This document shows positions 1 through 4,109 of a stretch of DNA of 5,945 bases, in pieces. Each line of letters begins with the position of its first letter. Position 1 is the first letter of the stretch. A program made the position numbers and the translations under genes. The DNA lies in contig JAUIJG010000331.1 of NCBI GenBank assembly GCA_030431355.1, forward strand, positions 1-5,945, read 5' to 3'. Source of the DNA: a bacterium (GTDB taxonomy: Bacteria; Cyanobacteriota; Vampirovibrionia; Obscuribacterales; Obscuribacteraceae). Under the pieces are notes generated by a model. It saw only the letters and a list, made by a program, of their open reading frames with translations, was not told where the DNA came from and did no database searches.

Positions 1-209
1 AGAGCTTCTCCGGATCTTCCTTAGCCCAGCGTTCCGGTTTGACCAGAGTACTTTCCGGTTCCAAGGTGAAAAGAGCGATCGCAGGTGGAGCGGTTGGAGC
101 AGCGGGTGGAGCAATCTGGAGCGCTACAACAAAGAGAAGCAGTATTAAATCCGGTGCGATTCAAGGCGCTTTGATGGGCGGTTTACTCGGATATCTTTCC
201 GGGCAGTAG
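1..209 (+). CDS. C-terminal fragment of a glycine-rich, glycine-zipper-like protein (5' end outside window)
   Basis: The frame starting at base 3 is open from the left edge to a TAG at 207-209, giving 68 residues with no start codon needed inside the window. The tail is rich in small residues, with repeated Gly/Ala spacing (AIAGGAVGAAGGAIW, then GALMGGLLGYLSGQ at the very end). Two short Gly/Ala stretches flank a basic linker (TTKRSSIKSG). This pattern resembles glycine-zipper segments of envelope-associated proteins, which pack as paired membrane helices; that is an inference from composition, not a family match. The next gene on the same strand begins 54 nt downstream and encodes an exported protein, so the two could be co-transcribed and both act in the envelope. 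The protein itself cannot be named because its N-terminal part is missing. Confidence 0.6.
   Translation, partial: SFSGSSLAQRSGLTRVLSGSKVKRAIAGGAVGAAGGAIWSATTKRSSIKSGAIQGALMGGLLGYLSGQ
75..82. repeat. HIP1-type octamer palindrome GCGATCGC
   Basis: This is a single exact copy of GCGATCGC inside the Gly-rich reading frame, where it encodes part of RAIAG. The octamer is the HIP1 element, highly over-represented in many cyanobacterial genomes. One copy in 6 kb is only a weak taxonomic hint and could be chance. Confidence 0.4.
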
Positions 210-252
210 GACGGCATTCGACCGTGATTGTAGTTGGTTGGTTTGAAAAGAT

Positions 253-258
253 AGGTGG
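253..258 (+). promoter_or_regulatory. Shine-Dalgarno AGGTGG that favours the GTG start at 264
   Basis: AGGTGG sits 5 nt before GTG 264 and matches the AGGTG part of the anti-Shine-Dalgarno complement. The alternative in-frame GTG at 255 lies inside this motif and has only a weak AAAAG upstream. The downstream start is therefore preferred. Confidence 0.5.
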
Positions 259-263
259 TTGAA

Positions 264-992
264 GTGAAATTTTTGAATGAGTTTTTAAAAAGGAGTTTGG
301 CAGCAGGACTTATGTCCTCTCTTTTCCTGACTTTTGCTCCGCCACCTTCTCAAGCCCAGGTTCTGGAAGGAAACATAAGTAAGTCAGAGGCAGTGATGAG
401 GCTCTCCAGACCAGGAACTTCCAGTTTAAACAGCACCAGCAAGATGCCGCCGGTGGCTCCACCGATTAGATTGTCGAGAGCGCCGTCCCGTGACCTGACG
501 GCGATGAACGGTAGCTTTGATGTCTCCACGTTTAAAAACTCATTTTCCGCCTCCGCTTCCAGAGATGGTCTCCGGTCCGGAATTGCAAAAGCCGATGATT
601 TCATAGATAAAAATAAGTTTGACCTGGGAGCCGACCGCAACAGCCGTGAGCTTACCCTTGCCTGGGAGCGCTGGCACAAACAGCTCTCAAAAGCGATATA
701 CGACACCTGGAGCGCCATGGCCGACGAGCCGGGCAAGTCAACCTTGAAGGTTGTGGTCAATCGAGATAGATCGATTCGAATCATTCTGGTGAACAGTGAT
801 GCCAGCAATAGATTCAACAGCCAGCTCAGAAGAGCGATTCTCTCTCTGGAAGGAAACCCTGGACTGACCTTTCCTTCTAAGTCGAAAAGACAAACCGTGA
901 GTTTCGAAGCCGACTACATTGCCGCTCGAAATGTGACCCCAGGCTATAGCTGGGTGAAGGATGACTACGAAACGGTGAGAGAGAATTTCTAG
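264..992 (+). CDS. Exported protein with a TonB/TolA-like C-terminal domain
   Basis: The protein is 242 aa from GTG 264; a GTG at 255 would add three residues. It opens with a signal peptide: a basic n-region (KFLNEFLKR), a hydrophobic core (SLAAGLMSSLFLTFA) and a likely cleavage after SQA near residue 31. There is no lipobox Cys, so it should be released into the periplasm or exterior rather than anchored. Residues ~33-125 are low-complexity, rich in Ser, Arg and Pro, and probably disordered. Residues ~128-222 look like a TonB/TolA C-terminal fold: WERWHKQLSKAIYDTW as a first helix, STLKVVVNRDRSIRII as paired strands, a helix with FNSQLRRAILSL, then NPGLTFPS and a final strand TVSFEADY. That fold binds partner proteins in envelope complexes, but true TonB is held in the inner membrane by an uncleaved helix, which is missing here. 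A role in energy transduction is therefore doubtful; a structural or adaptor role is only an inference. It ends 57 nt from a convergent gene. Confidence 0.72.
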   Translation: MKFLNEFLKRSLAAGLMSSLFLTFAPPPSQAQVLEGNISKSEAVMRLSRPGTSSLNSTSKMPPVAPPIRLSRAPSRDLTAMNGSFDVSTFKNSFSASASRDGLRSGIAKADDFIDKNKFDLGADRNSRELTLAWERWHKQLSKAIYDTWSAMADEPGKSTLKVVVNRDRSIRIILVNSDASNRFNSQLRRAILSLEGNPGLTFPSKSKRQTVSFEADYIAARNVTPGYSWVKDDYETVRENF

Positions 993-1049
993 CCCATATC
1001 TCGACTGGATTTTGGATTCTTTTCTACGATCGTTGTGAGTGCTTGAATC

Positions 1050-1310
1050 TTATCGTTCATCTGCCTTATGGACTGCCAGAGAAAAGCCATGCCGCGCCGC
1101 TGCCCAGGTGACAAGAAGTCCGGCAGCCGCTGCGCAGCCTGCACTGACAAAGTTGTGCATATAGGCAGTTACCACGCAGATAATGGAAAAGACTATGTTG
1201 AGGGCTCCGAATGCGTTCAGCCAGATAAGATTAACCGGTCTGACCGGTTTCTCCTTTGCTATGTTGATATAGCCTGTTTTTGATAGATCCGTATCTTCTT
1301 CGAAGGGCAT
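1050..1310 (-). CDS. Small two-helix membrane protein of unknown function
   Basis: This 86-aa protein starts at ATG 1310. A GAGG (complement of 1320-1323) lies 9 nt upstream as a plausible ribosome binding site. The N-terminal 27 residues are polar and charged, with an acidic start (MPFEEDTDLS) followed by a basic patch (KEKPVRP). Two hydrophobic segments follow, at ~28-50 and ~54-78, separated by the tight turn YMHN; the second is very Ala/Gly-rich (AGCAAAAGLLVTWAAA). Charge distribution predicts a helical hairpin with both ends in the cytoplasm. I do not recognise the family. The gene lies 131 nt downstream of the basic-tail protein gene on the same strand, and a perfect palindrome sits between them, so it may have its own promoter or regulator. 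A 71-residue frame on the opposite strand overlaps it and looks like a shadow. Confidence 0.6.
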   Translation of the reverse strand: MPFEEDTDLSKTGYINIAKEKPVRPVNLIWLNAFGALNIVFSIICVVTAYMHNFVSAGCAAAAGLLVTWAAARHGFSLAVHKADER

Positions 1311-1364
1311 TTTTCAGGTCCTCGGATTTACTCTTTTGGTCTTCTTAGAATATTCCCTGAATAG

Positions 1365-1394
1365 CAGAATGCTTGCCCTAGGGCAAGCATTCTG
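1365..1394. repeat. Perfect 30-bp palindrome between two co-oriented genes
   Basis: The half-site CAGAATGCTTGCCCT (1365-1379) is followed immediately by its exact reverse complement (1380-1394). In RNA it would form a long hairpin with a CUAG loop, extendable by G-U and A-U pairs to about 1362-1397. It lies 47 nt past the stop of the basic-tail gene and 54 nt before the start of the small membrane protein gene, both read leftward. There is no U-run on either side (GCTATTC follows on the - strand; TTGGGA on the + strand), so it is not a classical intrinsic terminator. It could be a U-less terminator or processing hairpin, as is common in cyanobacteria, or a dyad operator for the downstream gene. 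Confidence 0.85.
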
Positions 1395-1441
1395 TTGGGA
1401 GCCAAAATTTCAGTAAGGTCAAGGAAAAACTGCAAAGTCTC

Positions 1442-2644
1442 TTATCTAGCGGATTTCTTCTTTCTTTTTCTTCTGGATTGTTTTTTCTTCTTTCTAGAAA
1501 TCCTTTTTTTCTCAGTCTCTTCGGTCAGCTCTGTCGAAATTTCTCTTGCCGCCATTTGAGATGAAATCGGAGAGGACTCAACGATGTCACATTCCAAGGT
1601 TTGCAGCTCCATCGGATTGTGACTGCGGTATTGCTCAGGTTGGTCTGCGGCTGCTCCTTTGTTCTCGTCTTCAATAACCGCTTTTAGATCCGTCAGGGTA
1701 TAGGAACAGGTCTCCAACCCCACGGGAGACTGATTTGTGATGTTTTTCCACTGGTCTTCCGCTCTTACTGAGCTCAGGCCGGTACTGGTTGCTGTCTCAA
1801 TTTTTGATTCACCGTTCTGGTAGCCGATGGTATCTTTCTGCCAGGGATCTTCTTCGAAGAGGGGAAACTCCTGGTTAGCGTTTTCGGTCTCTTCAAGGGG
1901 CGTGAGGCGCTCTTTCGTTTTATCTATAAGTTGGCTGAGGAGCTGAATGACGCAAACTTCCAGAACATCGTCGCTCAGTTCTAGTCCCTGGTTCATCCAG
2001 ATTGCTCCCCCTTCTCGGTTCAGGTTCGCTGTCCATTTTGTGATGGATTCATATTGCAGTCCTACTTCTTCGATGGAGATCAGTTCATCGGCGGGGACTA
2101 TGTAGAAATTGATTTTCTCTCTTCTTCCTTCCATCACAAGGCTGAAAAGGCTGGTGGAGAATCGGCATTGGGTGTAAGAGCATACGGTCTCTTTGGTCTT
2201 ATCTCTCACTTCGAAGCTGGGCTCTGTGGCTGTTATGAACAGCTCGCTCAGTCCAAGAATGGTATTTAGTTCGGTAGCGCAGGAGAGTAGAAGATTGAAG
2301 CACATGTCGACCATGTCTATCATCGCAGAGGAGTAAAGCACCTGCTCTTTTGAAGTTTTTGAATGTTCCATTCTTCTTTGATCAAGAAATTCCATGGCAT
2401 CCTGGGCAAGGCTCACCACCAGATCCCTGCGGTTGCCGGTGAAGCGAGATTTGTGCAGTTGCAAGACTTTGTGATTCATCAGCGATTTATCATTGTCCGC
2501 GCCGTGGACCGCCAGATGAAACATTTGTCTGTCAATGGATCGATTGAAGTGATCTTTCACTCGCCACTTGTAGCAAAAGTAATTGTTCTTGGGGAAGTTC
2601 TGTCTGTTAGCTACTTCTTGTTTACTAATTAGATGTCTAAGCAT
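1442..2644 (-). CDS. Unrecognised 400-aa protein with a strongly basic C-terminal tail
   Basis: The ATG at 2644 is well supported by GGAGGA six nt upstream. There is no signal peptide or convincing membrane helix, so the protein is probably cytoplasmic. Three zones can be seen. Residues 1-~245 look folded, with predicted helices (LVVSLAQDAMEFLDQRRMEH; QVLYSSAMIDMVDMCFNLLL) and strand-like stretches (ELFITAT, KINFYIVPADELISI), ending in a helix around EVCVIQLLSQLIDKTKERL. Residues ~246-375 are acidic and polar (TPLEETENANQEF, FEEDPWQKD), likely disordered. Residues 379-400 contain 16 Lys/Arg out of 22 (RISRKKKKQSRRKRKKKSAR at the very end). Acidic linker plus basic tail is typical of proteins that touch nucleic acid or acidic membrane lipids, but no known domain supports either. 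Several Cys occur (C24, C115, C122, C155, C160) without metal-motif spacing. It lies 230 nt downstream of the signal-peptidase homologue, with a leader containing small dyads. I do not recognise the family. Confidence 0.7.
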   Translation of the reverse strand: MLRHLISKQEVANRQNFPKNNYFCYKWRVKDHFNRSIDRQMFHLAVHGADNDKSLMNHKVLQLHKSRFTGNRRDLVVSLAQDAMEFLDQRRMEHSKTSKEQVLYSSAMIDMVDMCFNLLLSCATELNTILGLSELFITATEPSFEVRDKTKETVCSYTQCRFSTSLFSLVMEGRREKINFYIVPADELISIEEVGLQYESITKWTANLNREGGAIWMNQGLELSDDVLEVCVIQLLSQLIDKTKERLTPLEETENANQEFPLFEEDPWQKDTIGYQNGESKIETATSTGLSSVRAEDQWKNITNQSPVGLETCSYTLTDLKAVIEDENKGAAADQPEQYRSHNPMELQTLECDIVESSPISSQMAAREISTELTEETEKKRISRKKKKQSRRKRKKKSAR

Positions 2645-2650
2645 GATAAC

Positions 2651-2656
2651 TCCTCC
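2651..2656 (-). promoter_or_regulatory. Strong Shine-Dalgarno GGAGGA for the basic-tail protein gene
   Basis: GGAGGA on the - strand is six nt from ATG 2644. It is the best ribosome binding site in the window and fixes the start of the 400-aa protein. Its first G also closes the hairpin at 2656-2678. Confidence 0.7.
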
Positions 2657-2680
2657 GACGGTTACTCTAAATCCGTCGAA
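2654..2680 (-). promoter_or_regulatory. Small leader hairpin abutting the Shine-Dalgarno of the basic-tail gene
   Basis: On the - strand transcript, CGACGG (complement of 2673-2678) pairs with CCGTCG (complement of 2656-2661) across an 11-nt A/U-rich loop. One G-U and one A-U pair (2679/2655, 2680/2654) would extend the stem into the GGAGGA ribosome site. This could partly mask translation initiation, but short stems of this size can arise by chance. Confidence 0.35.
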
Positions 2681-2874
2681 TCTCTTACTAAAACCGGGCG
2701 ATAACTTTTGGCTTTCGCCTCTGCCCTTGACCTTACAATTCCATACTAGCTAGCCGGAAAGAATCGCGCATCAGCATTTTTGTATGCACTAAATCGTGTA
2801 AAAAAGTCTGCGAACCCTTATTTGGCAATGAATTGTGCTATTGCGTCGGGACGAGAAATAGAAGAAAAAATCCA

Positions 2875-4029
2875 CTATTTGGCGTTGTTTCGGTGATGGT
2901 ATTCCCGGGGGAAGAGATCCTGGACCTCCAGTTGCTCAATTTTTGCGCTGACGGCTTCATCGACACCTTCGTCTTTGAGCCGCGCCGCCTCCCGGTATTC
3001 TATTAAGGCGTCCAGGAATCGCTGTTCGTTAAAGGCCTGGTCGGCAAGTTCTTTTCTTACTTTGTAGTCCTCGGGATCAAGTTTCATGCGGCTGAGCATT
3101 TTGTTCAGATTCTTCCGCGTGAGGTCGTTTTCCGGATCTATATATAGCGCCTTGTGGAGCTTGTCGATGGCTGCATCCGGCTTTATATGCAAGTGGATGG
3201 CGTAGTTGTTGTAAGCCACACTGAGATTGTCCCTGGCGATAGTGTATTCAGGGTCTATGGCCAGGGACTGGTTGAAGAGTTTTATTGCCTGGCTGAACTT
3301 TTGTGCCTCCAGGGCTTTGACCCCCTGATCGTTGAGGTCTACTTTCTCGGTGGCAAAAATCACCGCCGGCGGTTTTATTTCGTCCAGGTGGAAGAAGCCA
3401 AATTTGTAAGAGATCTTGCCTTGAACTTTTGCTTCGGAGACAAATCCCCACTGATCACTGCCTGCATAGTTGTTCCTATGATCCGGCATCACGAAGAAGT
3501 GCTTTGCCGGTACTACTATCGGTTCTTCGCTTTCGCCATAGGGACCGGCTTCAGGGGTTTCATCCCCATCTGTCTGGCTGGTCGGATACAGGTCTTTCAG
3601 GGAGCGGATGTTTCTTTCCGGTTTATCCGTGGTGAAGGCGTTCTCTTCCAAGAGCTTTCCATCCACGAAGGTGCCCACATCCTTCCTTATCTCCACGGTT
3701 TCACCGGGCAAGGCTATTACTCTCCTTATATAGAGAGGGTCTTGTTTTAACCCGGGCAACCCGAAGAGATTGGCAATTTTGGTTTGCAGGTTGGAGTCGG
3801 CCTGGTAGTACTTACCATTAACATACGGGGGGATAACGGCTAGAAGGTCGAAGCGATCGATTTTTTCATCCTGTTGATAGCGGTAGATCCGTTCAATCAG
3901 AGTTCTCTCCCCCCTGTTTAGGGTAGGAGACATGGACTCCGTACAGATGGTAAAGGGCTGAATAAAGTACCTGGTGCCCATGAGTATGAGGCAGGCAACA
4001 AACAGGGGTAGTAATAATTTCTGGAACAT
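2875..4029 (-). CDS. Type I signal peptidase (S26) homologue with altered active site, fused to C-terminal TPR repeats
   Basis: The protein is 384 aa. A single N-terminal membrane anchor (~4-20) is followed by the S26 fold facing the periplasm. Signal peptidase I normally cleaves signal peptides with a Ser/Lys dyad. The nucleophile is present, S32 in ESMSPTL, with box C around DRFDLLAVIPP (58-68). Box D reads YIRRVIALPGE (100-110): the catalytic Lys before the conserved Arg is Arg, codon AGG at 3724-3726. Box E reads VMPDHRNNYAGSDQWGFV (180-197) against the usual GDNRDNSxDSRxWG; residues matching E. coli S278, D280 and R282 are Tyr188, Gly190 and Asp192. An acidic insertion (~139-170) lies between the boxes. 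From ~229 onward there are about three TPR-like units (DLNDQGVKALEAQKFSQAIK; ARDNLSVAYNNYAIHL with IDKLHKALYIDPEN; VRKELADQAFNEQRFLDALI), an unusual extension for this family. The family is clear; peptidase activity is uncertain. No ribosome site is visible before ATG 4029, yet a TGA 24 bases upstream (4051-4053) leaves no better start. Confidence 0.85.
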   Translation of the reverse strand: MFQKLLLPLFVACLILMGTRYFIQPFTICTESMSPTLNRGERTLIERIYRYQQDEKIDRFDLLAVIPPYVNGKYYQADSNLQTKIANLFGLPGLKQDPLYIRRVIALPGETVEIRKDVGTFVDGKLLEENAFTTDKPERNIRSLKDLYPTSQTDGDETPEAGPYGESEEPIVVPAKHFFVMPDHRNNYAGSDQWGFVSEAKVQGKISYKFGFFHLDEIKPPAVIFATEKVDLNDQGVKALEAQKFSQAIKLFNQSLAIDPEYTIARDNLSVAYNNYAIHLHIKPDAAIDKLHKALYIDPENDLTRKNLNKMLSRMKLDPEDYKVRKELADQAFNEQRFLDALIEYREAARLKDEGVDEAVSAKIEQLEVQDLFPREYHHRNNAK

Positions 4030-4043
4030 CGAACTGATTATTT

Positions 4044-4067
4044 CAACAAATCAACAAATCAACAAAC
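4044..4067. repeat. Three tandem copies of an octamer (CAACAAAT, CAACAAAT, CAACAAAC)
   Basis: Two exact copies and one copy with a single mismatch lie head to tail, 15 nt upstream of the signal-peptidase homologue's ATG. They read GTTTGTTG/ATTTGTTG on the coding strand. They occupy the expected 5' leader, where no Shine-Dalgarno can be found. A simple-sequence tract here could vary in copy number by slippage. Confidence 0.75.
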
Positions 4068-4109
4068 AGGCCCTGTCATAGATTGTGCCCGTTCGAACGC
4101 CACCCGCTT

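Larger units (their letters stand above)
2645..2874. other. 230-nt intergenic region upstream of the basic-tail gene
   Basis: No reading frame of note lies here on either strand. It probably holds the promoter and leader of the 400-aa protein gene, but I find no convincing -35/-10 pair reading leftward. Besides the dyad at the ribosome site, there is a 5-bp inverted repeat GGCGA (2697-2701) / TCGCC (2715-2719) and the palindrome CTAGCTAG (2746-2753). A T-run on the - strand just after the signal-peptidase stop (complement of 2866-2871) has no clear GC-rich stem before it, so no terminator is claimed. Confidence 0.5.

Noticed and set aside
350..817. 155-residue open frame on the - strand
   Set aside because: It overlaps the exported TonB-C-like gene, which has a signal peptide and domain pattern. 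The reverse frame shows no coherent protein features.
993..1049. Bidirectional terminator between the convergent genes
   Set aside because: The 57-nt gap has no convincing stem-loop with a T-run on either strand.
1445..1515. T-rich tracts on the + strand, possible terminator or low-complexity element
   Set aside because: They are the complement of Lys/Arg codons for the basic tail of the 400-aa protein and need no further explanation.
2746..2753. Palindrome CTAGCTAG in the intergenic region
   Set aside because: It is eight bases with no flanking dyad or recognised site, too short to call a regulatory element.
3154..3750. 198-residue open frame on the + strand
   Set aside because: It is fully antisense to the signal-peptidase homologue, has no recognisable domain, and the opposite strand has clear family motifs.
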